Source: an uncultured Clostridia bacterium (GTDB lineage: Bacteria; Bacillota; Clostridia; Christensenellales; Aristaeellaceae). Taken from it: 38,882 bases of DNA. Below the pieces are notes generated by a model that saw nothing but the letters and a program-made list of their open reading frames with translations, made no database searches and was not told where the DNA came from. Below are positions 1 to 9,389 of this stretch, piece after piece. Position numbers and translations under genes: made by a program. The DNA is taken from positions 1 through 38,882 of the forward strand of contig CANQKI010000010.1 in the NCBI GenBank assembly GCA_947624355.1. Direction: 5' to 3'. Each line of letters opens with the position of its first letter. The first letter of the stretch is position 1.

Positions 1-1
1 C

Positions 2-802
2 TTTAAGAATTTCAAGGGCTTCGGCGGAATGGCCGGTATCCTGAGTGCGCCCAACATTGGATTCAAAAATTTTGAAATGTTCTTTTCCAGCGTGTATTTC
101 GGCCGCCTCATGAGAAATACGCTGATTCTGAGCTTCTACCGGCTGATCTTCAGCTTTCCTGCGCCGATCATTCTGGCTCTTCTGCTGAACGAGATCCACA
201 GCAACGCATTCAAACGCACGGTTCAGACGATCACCTACATGCCGCACTTCATTTCCTGGGTCGTGGCGGCAGGCTTGGTTAAGGCGATTTTCTCGCCGAC
301 CAGAGGGCCTATCAACGCGATCCTCAGCGGTGTATTCGGCATTGAACCGATTTACTTCGTCAGTGAAAATGCGTATTTCCGCGGCCTGCTGATTGTAACG
401 GATATCTGGAAGGAGATCGGCTGGGGAGCGATCGTCTATCTGGCGGCAATTACCGGCATTGATCCGACCATGTATGAAGCGGCAACGCTGGATGGTGCGA
501 CGCGCTGGCAAAGAATGTGGTATATCACTCTGCCGTCTATCAGTAGCATCGTGGCGGTCATGTTCATTCTGCAGGTTGGCAAGATCCTGGATCAGAACTT
601 CGATCAGATCATGAACTTGTATAATCCGGCCGTGTATGAGGTCTCGGATGTGATCGACACCTATGTATATCGTACCGGATTGCTGCAGGGCAAGTATTCC
701 TTCTCGACTGCGGTAGGCCTGTTCAAGTCCGTGGTGTCCATCATCATGGTATTCCTGTCCAACAAGGTGGCCAAGAAATTGGGCACTTCCGGTATTTGGT
801 AA
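2..802 (+). CDS. Sugar ABC transporter permease, LplB-type (5' end cut off)
   Basis: Inner-membrane subunit of an oligosaccharide ABC importer. The frame is open from base 2, before the first ATG at 29, and the residues ahead of that ATG (FKNFKG...) match the usual AFKNF segment of this family, so the gene starts outside the window and roughly 50 residues are missing. Several hydrophobic segments are visible, and the EAA loop that docks on the ATPase is clear (YEAATLDGATRWQRMW, about residue 150 of the visible part). The protein ends in the family-typical GTSGIW. No ATPase gene is in the window; such importers commonly share one multi-sugar ATPase encoded elsewhere. It is followed by the second permease and the binding protein, an order typical of Firmicutes CUT1 systems. 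The substrate cannot be read from sequence; neighbouring mannosidases suggest manno-oligosaccharides. Confidence 0.9.
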   Translation, partial: FKNFKGFGGMAGILSAPNIGFKNFEMFFSSVYFGRLMRNTLILSFYRLIFSFPAPIILALLLNEIHSNAFKRTVQTITYMPHFISWVVAAGLVKAIFSPTRGPINAILSGVFGIEPIYFVSENAYFRGLLIVTDIWKEIGWGAIVYLAAITGIDPTMYEAATLDGATRWQRMWYITLPSISSIVAVMFILQVGKILDQNFDQIMNLYNPAVYEVSDVIDTYVYRTGLLQGKYSFSTAVGLFKSVVSIIMVFLSNKVAKKLGTSGIW

Positions 803-844
803 GGAGGCAAGAAATTGGGCACTTCCGGTATTTGGTAAGGAGGC
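773..844 (+). repeat. Exact 36-bp tandem duplication at the permease junction
   Basis: Bases 773-808 and 809-844 are identical. Each copy carries the last codons of the upstream permease (ending GTSGIW), its TAA stop and the AAGGAGG ribosome site of the downstream permease. The first copy provides the real stop (800-802); the second provides the ribosome site (837-843) nearest the GTG start at 853. The duplication is 12 codons long. Confidence 0.95.
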
Positions 845-852
845 GAGAAGCG

Positions 853-1740
853 GTGAAAAGAACCATAAAACCGATGGAAAGAAATGATACCGCGTTTAAC
901 GTGATCAACGCGATCGTGATGATCCTTCTGTGTGTTGTCATGATCTATCCCATGCTGTATGTGTTTGGCCGTTCCTTCATGGGAGAGGCCGAGCGTGCAG
1001 TTCGTCCGTTTTCCTTCATTCCGCATACGTTCAGTCTGGAGGGCTACAAATACGTTTTCAAGAACAATTCCATCGTTCCCCACGCGTTTCTGCTGTCTGT
1101 CCTGAGAACGGTCATCGGCACGCTGGCGAACCTTCTGTTTACATGCATGTTTGCCTATGTGCTGTCCAGAAAAAAATATCCGCTGAAAAAGGCGCTGACC
1201 ATGTTCGTCGTTTTCACCATGTGGCTCAACGGCGGCATGATCGCCAACTATATCCTGATTAAAGATCTGGGACTGCTGAACCGCTTCTCCGTCTACATTC
1301 TGCCGGGATTGATCAGTGTATGGAACCTGATCCTGCTGCGCAACTTCTTTGCTGAGATTCCGGATGAAATGGAAGAATCCGCCGAGCTTGATGGCGCATC
1401 GGAACTGACCCTTCTGTTCAAAATCTACATTCCCTTGTCTACCCCTTCCATCGCAACTGTCGGCCTGTTTTATGCCGTATCCCATTGGAATTCCTGGTTT
1501 GACGCGGTCATGTACGTGACCGACAGAAAAGTCTGGACGATGCAGATGGTGCTTCGTGAGGTGGTCAATAACGCTTTCATGTCTTCCATGGTCGACGCAA
1601 CAGAGGCCGTTGAGCATGTGCCTCAGGAGCAGATACAGTTTGCGACGATCGTTGTGGCGGTGTTCCCGATTCTTGTGACCTATCCCTTCCTGCAGAAATA
1701 CTTTGTCAAGGGTGTTATGGTCGGCTCGCTGAAAGGCTGA
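853..1740 (+). CDS. Sugar ABC transporter permease, LplC/YtcP-type
   Basis: Second membrane subunit of the importer, 295 residues, the usual family length. GTG at 853 is chosen because AAGGAGG at 837-843 sits 9 bases upstream; an in-frame extension back to a TTG at 796 only translates the duplicated junction. It has about six hydrophobic segments, the EAA loop ESAELDGASELTLLFKIYIP, and the typical end PFLQKYFVKGVMVGSLKG. It lies in one operon with the LplB-type permease upstream and the binding protein downstream. Confidence 0.92.
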   Translation: MKRTIKPMERNDTAFNVINAIVMILLCVVMIYPMLYVFGRSFMGEAERAVRPFSFIPHTFSLEGYKYVFKNNSIVPHAFLLSVLRTVIGTLANLLFTCMFAYVLSRKKYPLKKALTMFVVFTMWLNGGMIANYILIKDLGLLNRFSVYILPGLISVWNLILLRNFFAEIPDEMEESAELDGASELTLLFKIYIPLSTPSIATVGLFYAVSHWNSWFDAVMYVTDRKVWTMQMVLREVVNNAFMSSMVDATEAVEHVPQEQIQFATIVVAVFPILVTYPFLQKYFVKGVMVGSLKG

Positions 1741-1867
1741 TCATAAAATACAACACTGGTTCCTGTAACCAATGATCTGGATTCCCGCCATGGAAAGGAG
1801 GGAAGAGGAAACATGGGGAGTCAACAGATCAATGCACAACGTCTATCATAATGAAAGGATGGAAAAA

Positions 1868-3385
1868 ATGAAGTCTGCAAAGAAATGGCTCGTACTCTTG
1901 TTCGTGCTGGCAATGCTGCTCCCGATGGTTTCCGTTTCCGCGGAAGAAGAACTGACCTGGATCTATTATGGCCGTGAAGAAGGTACGGGTGCGAAAGCTG
2001 ATGACGATAAGGTTCTTCATTACATTGAAGACCAGCTCGGCTTTAAGATCGACGCCAGAATGTACCCCTCCAATGACCTGACCACTCGTATGCAGATGGT
2101 GTTCAACAGCGGCGAAAAGTTTGACTCTCTGGGTTTGCTCGCTTACAACGCCAACATTGAGGAATTGAAGGCCAACGGCCTGATTCAGCCGCTGAATCCC
2201 TACCTGGAAGAATATGGCCAGCACATCATGGAAGTGTATCCCGAAGACGCTTGGGATCTGGTCATTGACGAAGAAGGCCTGATTTGGGCTTTGACCCGCT
2301 GCGAAGTCAACAACTGCGGCAATCAGCCCGCTATCCGCGAAGACTGGCTGGAAAAGCTGAACATGAAAATGCCCACCACTATTGTCGAACTGGAGGCCTT
2401 CATGCAGGCCGTTCTGGATAATGACGTCAACGGCAACGGCATTGTAGACGATGAAATTCCCATGGTGCTCCAGAGCCAGCTGTGGGGCCTGAAGCTGGAC
2501 TTTTTCCCCACCTTCCTGGGCTTCTCCGGAGAGACATACATGGATGACCAGGGCAACATCCTGCCCATCTATGCGCATCCCAACTTCAAGATGTTCCTGA
2601 GCAAGATCAACGAATGGTATGAAAAGGGCTACATCTACAAGGAATTCTATACCACCAACAGCTTCACCGATCTGATGAACGCGGATCGCGTGGGTATCTT
2701 CTGCAACTACTTCATCGGCGGTAATACGACCTGGAAGCAGGTTCCCGGCTGCCACTACGTTCCCCTGCATCCCCTGGAGGATGCTCCTGGCATTGCTGCC
2801 TGGACTTGCAGTCCCAAATATTCTACCGTTATGGCCCTCTATTCCCAGGCTGAACATCCTGAACTTGCGATCAAGTACATGGATTGGGTCTGCGCCGATC
2901 CCGCCAATGCCCTGACCTGCTACTATGGTCTGGAAGGTGAAGGCTGGAGGTGGATTGACAAGGAGGCACGCGAATACGAGACCATTGATGGTTGGGACGA
3001 GCGTTATTCCAGCCGCTGGAAGCTGGTCGATGCCTATTTCGATAATCTGTGGCCCTCTGCTCCTACCACTACTGACTTTGTGCTGAAGGATCGTGAGGCC
3101 GTCAAGGAACTGACCAAGGATTGGACCTATCTGCCCAACATGAACAACCACTTCTTCTTCAACTATGCCGGGACGGAAGCTGAATTCTTCACCGGTGACG
3201 GGCAGACGATGCTGGAAGAAGGCATGCTGAAGATCATCTACGGCGAACTGGATGTTGAAGAATGGGACAAGATTATCGCGGATTACATGGCGCTTGAAGG
3301 CGATACTTATTCCAAGATCTGGACTGAGCAATATAACAAGAATTATGCCTTCAAATTTGACATGGATTACATGACCGGCAAGTAA
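1868..3385 (+). CDS. Extracellular solute-binding protein of the sugar ABC importer
   Basis: Substrate-capturing subunit, about 505 residues, LplA-like. The start at 1868 is preferred (AAAGGA at 1854-1859; the protein begins MKSAKKWLVLL); ATG 1859 is also possible. The longer in-frame ORF from 1772 would bury the signal peptide. Residues 1-25 form a signal peptide with positive residues, a hydrophobic core and a signal-peptidase I site (VSVSA before EEE). There is no cysteine in this segment, hence no lipobox, although most Gram-positive binding proteins are lipid-anchored. The mature protein is acidic and aromatic-rich, as usual for oligosaccharide binders. It follows the two permeases and is followed by a strong hairpin. 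Confidence 0.92.
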   Translation: MKSAKKWLVLLFVLAMLLPMVSVSAEEELTWIYYGREEGTGAKADDDKVLHYIEDQLGFKIDARMYPSNDLTTRMQMVFNSGEKFDSLGLLAYNANIEELKANGLIQPLNPYLEEYGQHIMEVYPEDAWDLVIDEEGLIWALTRCEVNNCGNQPAIREDWLEKLNMKMPTTIVELEAFMQAVLDNDVNGNGIVDDEIPMVLQSQLWGLKLDFFPTFLGFSGETYMDDQGNILPIYAHPNFKMFLSKINEWYEKGYIYKEFYTTNSFTDLMNADRVGIFCNYFIGGNTTWKQVPGCHYVPLHPLEDAPGIAAWTCSPKYSTVMALYSQAEHPELAIKYMDWVCADPANALTCYYGLEGEGWRWIDKEAREYETIDGWDERYSSRWKLVDAYFDNLWPSAPTTTDFVLKDREAVKELTKDWTYLPNMNNHFFFNYAGTEAEFFTGDGQTMLEEGMLKIIYGELDVEEWDKIIADYMALEGDTYSKIWTEQYNKNYAFKFDMDYMTGK

Positions 3386-3397
3386 TCGCAATGGGGC

Positions 3398-3431
3398 TCC
3401 TCCCCGCCCGCCGAAAGGCGGGCGGGGAGGG
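3398..3431 (+). terminator. GC-rich hairpin with GAAA loop after the binding-protein gene
   Basis: A perfect 12-bp stem TCCCCGCCCGCC / GGCGGGCGGGGA (3401-3412 and 3417-3428) closes a GAAA tetraloop, and about three more pairs extend it outward. No T tract follows, so a pure intrinsic terminator is doubtful. It may protect the 3' end of the binding-protein mRNA or act as a partial terminator before the MATE gene. Confidence 0.6.
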
Positions 3432-3616
3432 AAGCCAGGAATAATCGACAGAATACAGCCCGCCCCCCTGGAAACCGGACGATCCCAAGGCCGTTACTGC
3501 GCAAAGTTTACAGCGACCGGAACTGTAAAACAATCGCAGGACTTTTCCTTCTGTTCCTGCGGTCTGTGGATTCGTTCAAAAGGCGGGACAGTATTACCAA
3601 TGAAGAGGTAACTGCG

Positions 3617-5020
3617 ATGCAGTTGAAAGAATATTTCTGGGCAACGAAAGAACAACGCAGTTTGGATTCCACCCGCGTGGGACTGGTACAGCTTGCATTT
3701 CCGATCATGCTGGAAAGTATCCTGCGTGCAACGGTGGGCATGGTGGACGTAGCGTTTTTAAGCGTTGTTTCCGATACTGTGGTCAGCTCTGTCAGCATTT
3801 CCAATCAGTTTATTATGTTCTGCCAGATTATTGCAACCGCACTGGCAACCGGTGCGACCGTTTACATCAATCAGGCAATCGGTATGAAAAATCAGGATAA
3901 AGTCAATATGTTTGCGACGGTCGCTATTCTGGCAAACACATTGATGGGGTTATTATTTGGCGCTTTGTTCCTGGCTGTTCCGCAGATGTTTCTGAAGATC
4001 ATGACACTGGAAGCGGATGCAGTCGATACCGCTTGCCGATATTTGCAGATCTGCGGCGGGATGATGGTATTTCAGTGTATTGAGATCGTTATGGTGAATC
4101 TTTGCCGTTCGCTCGGACGAATCAAGGCGCCCCTGATCGTACATTTCTTCTCCAATATTGTCAATGTTGCGGGCAATTATCTTGCGATCTATCACGCGGA
4201 CTTGTTCTGGAATGTCGATCCGGTCGCAGGTGTGGCGGTGGCTTCGGTGTTGAGCCGGGTGACTGCCATGTTGATCTCAATGTTTCTGGTAAGAAATAGT
4301 AAATTGTCTTTCTCTTTCAAATTCTTGAGGCCTTTCCCGAAATCCGAAGTTAAGTTGATTCTGGCCATCGGCATACCGGGCGGAATCAATTCAATGGCAT
4401 ATTCTCTCAGTCAGATCGTGACAACGTCGATTATTTCTCTGCTTGGCATATCGATGGTTGCGGCCAAGGTGTATGTCAGTAATATCGTTCAATACGTGGC
4501 GCTTATCAGTCAGGCTTTCTGTAATGCCTGCACGATCCTGGTGGGGTACAGGATAGGCGCCGGCGAATATGATGAAGCAAAAAAGATTCGCAGTATCGTA
4601 ACAAAGATCGCTCTTCTTTCCAACGGGGTCATTTCTTTGGCGCTCATGACCGTCCGTTTCCCGCTGCTTCGGATGTTTACGCAGGATGAAGCGATTCTGG
4701 TCATGGCAGCCAATATCTTCTTCATTGATTTCTTCGTTGAGATCGGAAGGGCACTCAATAATTCTCTCAGCGGAGCATTACAGGCGGTCGGTGACGTAAG
4801 GTTTTCCCTGATTGTCAACCAGGGATGCGGATGGATTCTGGCCGTGGGCGGCGCATATCTCTTCGCAATTCTTCTGAATATGGGATTATACGGCGTCTGG
4901 ATAGCTTTTGCCTGTGATGAACTGATCCGCGGCAATATCCTGCTATGGCGCTGGAGATCCAACCGATGGATGAGCGGCGCGGAGGCAAAGAGAAAAATCA
5001 TTGCCGTAAAGTCCCCGTAA
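3617..5020 (+). CDS. MATE-family multidrug/metabolite efflux protein
   Basis: Polytopic membrane antiporter of the MatE (NorM/DinF-like) family, exporting cationic compounds or metabolites in exchange for Na+ or H+. It has about 467 residues and about twelve hydrophobic segments arranged as two similar halves; the segment LAFPIMLESILRATVGMVD near residue 30 is the usual first MatE helix. ATG 3617 is chosen because AGAGG lies about 7 bases upstream; a longer GTG start at 3566 is less likely. It sits on the same strand as the sugar locus but is separated from the binding protein by 230 bases containing the hairpin, so it may be its own unit. The exported substrate is unknown. Confidence 0.88.
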   Translation: MQLKEYFWATKEQRSLDSTRVGLVQLAFPIMLESILRATVGMVDVAFLSVVSDTVVSSVSISNQFIMFCQIIATALATGATVYINQAIGMKNQDKVNMFATVAILANTLMGLLFGALFLAVPQMFLKIMTLEADAVDTACRYLQICGGMMVFQCIEIVMVNLCRSLGRIKAPLIVHFFSNIVNVAGNYLAIYHADLFWNVDPVAGVAVASVLSRVTAMLISMFLVRNSKLSFSFKFLRPFPKSEVKLILAIGIPGGINSMAYSLSQIVTTSIISLLGISMVAAKVYVSNIVQYVALISQAFCNACTILVGYRIGAGEYDEAKKIRSIVTKIALLSNGVISLALMTVRFPLLRMFTQDEAILVMAANIFFIDFFVEIGRALNNSLSGALQAVGDVRFSLIVNQGCGWILAVGGAYLFAILLNMGLYGVWIAFACDELIRGNILLWRWRSNRWMSGAEAKRKIIAVKSP

Positions 5021-5072
5021 TTTTGTGACGATCAACGGATTCGAACGGTTTGGAATGCGAGGATAACAGGTT

Positions 5073-6182
5073 ATGACAAAAACGCTTGCGATTTATGAAG
5101 CCGAACCAATGCATGTTTTTGGCAGAACAGCCTTCAAAAATCAATTGCTTCCGCTGTTCTGGACCGGATCCGGCATAGAAATTAACGTGACCGGGACGGA
5201 AATGTATTTGGATATCCGGGTCGATTTTGATTGGTATGAGCCCTGGCTGGAGATCGTACTGGATAACGGTTTCAGCCAGCGCAGAATGCTGGACCACGGA
5301 AAGCAGCGGATCTGCATATTCAGGGCAATGGATCCGGGAAAAATACGAAATGTGAAGGTTTTCAAGGCGACACAGGCGATCTGTAATGATCCCAAATCCT
5401 CTGTCCTGATCGAAGCGATTGTAACGGACGGTGAATTGATGCCATTGCAGCCTTACGCCCGAAAAATTGAAGTGGCAGGGGATAGCATCACCTCTGGCGA
5501 AGGATTGGGCGGCGCGTTGAGCGAACGTACATGGAACGCCAATGCCTTTGGCTACGTCAACAGTTATCCGTATCTGCTGGGCGATATGCTGAACGCTGAT
5601 ATTCATGTGATCAGCCACAGCGGATTCGGTGTTTACTGCAATTGGTGCGGCGAAAGAAAAGAAACGATCCCGCCTTATTACGATCAAATCTGCGGCCTGG
5701 CTCCCGGGGATAAGAATGCTGAATTGGGCGCTCATGATAAGTGGAATTTTTCTCTGTGGCAGCCGGACGCCGTGATTGTAAACCTGGGCACCAATGATTC
5801 CGGCAGCTTTATGCAGCCCGGCGCCTTTTATGCCGATCGGAACTGGACAAATCCAATGCGCATTGATTGTCGGGGCAGCCCGAATGAAGAAGACAGAGGG
5901 TTTATTCTGTCGGCGGCAGTGGATTTTATGAAAACGATCAGAAAATATAATCCGGCCTGTCGCATCCTCTGGTGTTATGGGATGCTTCCCGGATGCATGG
6001 AAGCGACACTGAAGGAAAGCGTGGAGAAGTATCGTCTGGAAACGGGAGATCAAAAGGCGATGTATGTATCGCTTCCCGCTACAGAAAACGGTGAATTCGG
6101 CGCACGCAGACACCCGGGGTTTCCGGCCCACCGGAAAGCGGCAGCAATCCTGTGCGATCAGTTAAGGGGCTTTGGCGTATAA
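5073..6182 (+). CDS. SGNH-fold carbohydrate esterase, CE2-like acetylesterase
   Basis: Predicted to remove O-acetyl groups from sugars. The 369 residues show the CE2 layout: an N-terminal beta-sandwich of about 120 residues, then an SGNH hydrolase domain. Visible motifs are the nucleophile block AGDSITSGEG (GDS at 136-138), the block III LGTND (238-242) and the C-terminal HPGFPAH (347-353) with the catalytic histidine region. There is no signal peptide, so it acts in the cytoplasm on imported oligosaccharides, unlike many secreted CE2 enzymes. Downstream are GH2 and GH38 glycosidases, so deacetylation of mannan-derived or N-glycan-derived fragments is the likely job. Assignment to CE2 rests on domain order and motifs; the exact substrate is inferred. 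Confidence 0.82.
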   Translation: MTKTLAIYEAEPMHVFGRTAFKNQLLPLFWTGSGIEINVTGTEMYLDIRVDFDWYEPWLEIVLDNGFSQRRMLDHGKQRICIFRAMDPGKIRNVKVFKATQAICNDPKSSVLIEAIVTDGELMPLQPYARKIEVAGDSITSGEGLGGALSERTWNANAFGYVNSYPYLLGDMLNADIHVISHSGFGVYCNWCGERKETIPPYYDQICGLAPGDKNAELGAHDKWNFSLWQPDAVIVNLGTNDSGSFMQPGAFYADRNWTNPMRIDCRGSPNEEDRGFILSAAVDFMKTIRKYNPACRILWCYGMLPGCMEATLKESVEKYRLETGDQKAMYVSLPATENGEFGARRHPGFPAHRKAAAILCDQLRGFGV

Positions 6183-6249
6183 GGCCAGGTTTTTCAACAC
6201 GTAATAATCCGTCGTCAAGACGGTAAAAATTGAATGGAGGAAATAAGTA

Positions 6250-9012
6250 ATGGAACGACAGATCCTTTCCCTTGACCGCGGTTGGCGTTTTCACCTTGGC
6301 GAAGTCCCTTATAAGAAATATATGGGACATGATGCACTGTATTCTGTAACGAAGACCGCTTCTTCGAAAGGCCCGGGCCGTCGTGATTTCGATGATTCGG
6401 CCTGGCGGGTCGTTGATCTGCCGCATGATTATGTCGTGGAAGGAAAACCCGTTCCTGAAATTGCTCCTTCCCATGGCTCTCTTCCCCGTGAGAATGCCTG
6501 GTATCGGCGCACCTTCAAGCTGGACGAAAACGACCGGGGCAAGAGAATCGCCATTCATTTTGAGGGCGTCGCAACTTCCTGCCTGGTTCATGTCAATGGA
6601 CAGCCTATGTTCCGGAATTTCACTGCCGGCGTCGGTTTTGATGTCGATATCACGGATATTGCCCGGTATGGTGAGGACGTCAACGTGGTCGCCGTCTATC
6701 TGGATCAGAAAGAATTTGAGGGCTGGTACTATGAAGGCGGCGGTATATACCGTCATGTGTGGCTGGTAAAATCCGGCATGGCGTATGTCGATCTCTGGGG
6801 CACCTTCGTGCATACGGAGCAGATCGAAGAGGATGACTTCAAGACCCTGATCGACACGGAGATCGTGAACCGCTACAACGAGGAAAAAGAAATCACCGTC
6901 ATTTCGGAGATCCTTGATCCCCTGGGCAAAAAACTGGATTCCGTATCTTCCGTCCAGAAAGTTTCTGCCCGTGAGACAGTTGTGTTCAAGCAGCACGCCG
7001 TTGTAAAGAATGTGAAGCGCTGGAGCATTGAATCACCCGTTCTTTACGCTGTCAAAACGACGGTGAAGGCTGACGGCGAGATCACCGATACCTATGATAC
7101 CGTTTACGGTTATCGGACGATCAGATACACGGCCAGTGATGGTTTCTTCTGCAACGACAAGAAATATTTCCTGGTCGGCTATGGCAGCCATCAGGATTCC
7201 ACCGGTTTCGGCGTCGGTATTCCGGATACGCTGAGCGAATTCAGAATGGCCAGATTGAAGTCTGCCGGCTTCAATATCTTCAGAACGGCACATAATCCCT
7301 TTGCTCCAGCCGTATATGATGCCTGCGATCAGCTAGGCCTTTTCTGCATGGATGAAAACCGCTGGTTTTCTTCCTCTCCCGAGGTTCAGGATGAAGTGGT
7401 TCGTATGGTAAAACGCGATCGGAACCATCCTTCCATTATTATGTGGAGCCTCTTCAATGAGGAATTTTATCGGGATCAGTATCAGGGCACCAATATTTTC
7501 ACGACCCTGCGTGCCATCGTCAATAAGCTCGATCCCACCCGACCCACGACCGGCGCCGATAACGTGGCGACCGCCATTCCCGGCCAGATGGACGATATCG
7601 AACTGATTGGCATCAATCATGTCTATCAGACCGAACCGCTGGACAAGGTAAGGATCAATAACCCCAATAAACCGATTTTCTTCTCAGAAGAAGGGTTGAC
7701 GGACTATGTTCTGGATTATTGCAGAACCCGCCCGTACATCTTCGGCGCGTTAGGCTTCGGCGGTCTTCCTTATCGCGGTGAGACCAGTTATCCGAATCTT
7801 TTCAGCGGCAATGATTCCCGATCCACCTTTAGTCTGCTGTGTGATCCTTTGGATAAATTCTGGCAGGAAAAGGCCCGCTGGACGGTGGAAGATTGCCTGA
7901 AGATCTGCGGTCACTGGACCTATCCCGGCAAGGAAGGCCAGAACGTGGCTGTCAGGATCTATGCCAGCACCAGGGAAGTGGAACTGTTCCTGAACGGTGC
8001 TTCGCTGGGTAAAAAGGCTGTGGATGCTTTGACGGCGGATGCTGTATTTGATGTTCCTTATAGCGCGGGCGAGCTGAAGGCGAAAGCCGTGACCGAAAAT
8101 GGCAAGGTATTGGAAGACACTGTCTGTACGGTCGGCGCTGCGGAAAAGATTAAGCTGTACCTGGAAAATCCGGAAATCATCCACAAGATTCGTGCCAATG
8201 GCCGCGATGTCGCTATTGTTTCCGTGTCGCTGGCGGATGCCGAAGACAGGATCCTGCCCTGCGGGCCTGAGTATCTGGTGAAGTTCTCCGTGCTGAAAGG
8301 CGGCAGGTTCCTGGCTGTCGGTTCTCCGAATCGCGGCGATCACAACAGCTGGAAGGTCCCTCAGATTAAGCTGTGCCAGAATAAGGCCCAGATCTTTGTG
8401 GAAGCGAATGCGGACGAGGATCCCATCGTCATTCAGGCGGAGATTGATGGCTTTACGCCTGCTCAGATCATTGTTGAAAAGGAAAAGGCCTGCGCGATCC
8501 CTGAAGTCGCCGTGGAAGAATGCCGTTACCTGGACGAATGGCTGTATTCCCGGGTGCTCATCGATCAGCCCTGGCCGGATATCGACGAGCAGCATGAGCA
8601 GAAAAATTTCAACTTCTGGAAGAAGTATAATCCCGGCCGCGGAAATGATGAAGACTTTACTGGCTTGTGCTTCCCACAGACAGGAGCCGCCCCGGCACGC
8701 CCGCACGCGCTGAATCAGAAACCGTTTGAGAGCGCCCGCCTGATCCATTTTATCCAGGTGAAGCTGCCCAAGCCCAGCATGGAATTCACAAAGGCGATCC
8801 TCCATTTTGAGAATTTTGAAAGCAACGGCAGGGTTTACATCTATTCCGGCGACAAGAAATTCTATGCCGAAAGAACGAACTTCAAGAAGGGACCGCTGGA
8901 CGTGGAACTTGAAAACGTCAAGCCTGGCGACGACGTTGAAGTATGGGCAATCATTGATGCCGATACGCCTTTCAGCGCGCTCAACAGGCCGATTCGTTGG
9001 ATGTTCCGCTAA
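6250..9012 (+). CDS. Glycoside hydrolase family 2 (beta-galactosidase/beta-mannosidase type)
   Basis: Retaining exo-beta-glycosidase, 920 residues, cytoplasmic (no signal peptide). An N-terminal sugar-binding jelly roll begins with RGWRFHLGE and DLPHDYVVEG. An immunoglobulin-like domain follows, then the TIM barrel with TAHNPFAPAVYDACDQLGLF, the acid/base in WSLFNEE (Glu404), and the nucleophile in IFFSEEG (Glu480). About 400 residues of C-terminal beta-sandwich domains follow, as in large GH2 beta-galactosidases. GGAGG at 6236-6240 supports ATG 6250. Family members split beta-galactosides, glucuronides or mannosides; between a CE2 esterase and alpha-mannosidases, galactose or mannose release from a branched oligosaccharide is plausible. 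A terminator-like hairpin follows directly. Confidence 0.92.
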   Translation: MERQILSLDRGWRFHLGEVPYKKYMGHDALYSVTKTASSKGPGRRDFDDSAWRVVDLPHDYVVEGKPVPEIAPSHGSLPRENAWYRRTFKLDENDRGKRIAIHFEGVATSCLVHVNGQPMFRNFTAGVGFDVDITDIARYGEDVNVVAVYLDQKEFEGWYYEGGGIYRHVWLVKSGMAYVDLWGTFVHTEQIEEDDFKTLIDTEIVNRYNEEKEITVISEILDPLGKKLDSVSSVQKVSARETVVFKQHAVVKNVKRWSIESPVLYAVKTTVKADGEITDTYDTVYGYRTIRYTASDGFFCNDKKYFLVGYGSHQDSTGFGVGIPDTLSEFRMARLKSAGFNIFRTAHNPFAPAVYDACDQLGLFCMDENRWFSSSPEVQDEVVRMVKRDRNHPSIIMWSLFNEEFYRDQYQGTNIFTTLRAIVNKLDPTRPTTGADNVATAIPGQMDDIELIGINHVYQTEPLDKVRINNPNKPIFFSEEGLTDYVLDYCRTRPYIFGALGFGGLPYRGETSYPNLFSGNDSRSTFSLLCDPLDKFWQEKARWTVEDCLKICGHWTYPGKEGQNVAVRIYASTREVELFLNGASLGKKAVDALTADAVFDVPYSAGELKAKAVTENGKVLEDTVCTVGAAEKIKLYLENPEIIHKIRANGRDVAIVSVSLADAEDRILPCGPEYLVKFSVLKGGRFLAVGSPNRGDHNSWKVPQIKLCQNKAQIFVEANADEDPIVIQAEIDGFTPAQIIVEKEKACAIPEVAVEECRYLDEWLYSRVLIDQPWPDIDEQHEQKNFNFWKKYNPGRGNDEDFTGLCFPQTGAAPARPHALNQKPFESARLIHFIQVKLPKPSMEFTKAILHFENFESNGRVYIYSGDKKFYAERTNFKKGPLDVELENVKPGDDVEVWAIIDADTPFSALNRPIRWMFR

Positions 9013-9022
9013 ACCGAATTTC

Positions 9023-9050
9023 TTTTAGGGGCCTTTCCGGGCCCCTAAAA
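9023..9050 (+). terminator. Intrinsic-terminator-like hairpin after the GH2 gene
   Basis: A perfect 11-bp stem TTTTAGGGGCC / GGCCCCTAAAA with a 6-base loop begins about 10 bases after the GH2 stop. The bases that follow are only weakly T-rich (TTCTC). The stem symmetry would allow action on both strands. Confidence 0.65.
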
Positions 9051-9389
9051 TTCTCACATTCATCCAAAGACCATGATGAAAATTGCAAGCGCAAAAGAGC
9101 ACCTTGTTCCTTTTCGCTTGCAGTTTTCAATCATACACGGCTTTTTCGGCAGTCCTTGATATGGGTGGATGCTCAGGCATATCCCCCGGGTGTGCGCCGG
9201 GGCCGTCAGCCATCGCACCGATCGTGAATGATTCTTCCAGGAGGGTCTGAATATCCGGGATGTCAGGGATGCCGTACTTGTAGAAAGATCAGGCCGGTCG
9301 GAGTATTTGCTCAAAACAGGATTGTGGAAAAAGGAAGTGCTGCGGATTTGAGCTATGATTGGTTCCTTGGCGATTTCCTGGCCAGGAAA
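9051..9389. other. Gene-free stretch between GH2 and GH38
   Basis: No convincing gene lies here. It contains the long imperfect inverted repeat at 9075-9133 and short open frames without ribosome sites. An ATG at 9228 opens a frame that runs to 9614, but only its 3' part has any start signal. Confidence 0.5.
9075..9133. repeat. Long imperfect inverted repeat
   Basis: Arms at about 9075-9097 and 9110-9133 pair over roughly 22 positions. The core is GCAAGCG / CGCTTGC flanked by AAAAG / CTTTT and GAAAA / TTTTC, with one-base bulges and a loop of about 12 bases. It could be a second terminator, an RNA attenuator ahead of the mannosidase genes, or a dispersed palindromic repeat. Confidence 0.6.

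Noticed and set aside
1829..3391. Minus-strand open frame of 520 codons opposite the first binding protein
   Set aside because: Antisense shadow of a gene with a clear signal peptide and ribosome site.
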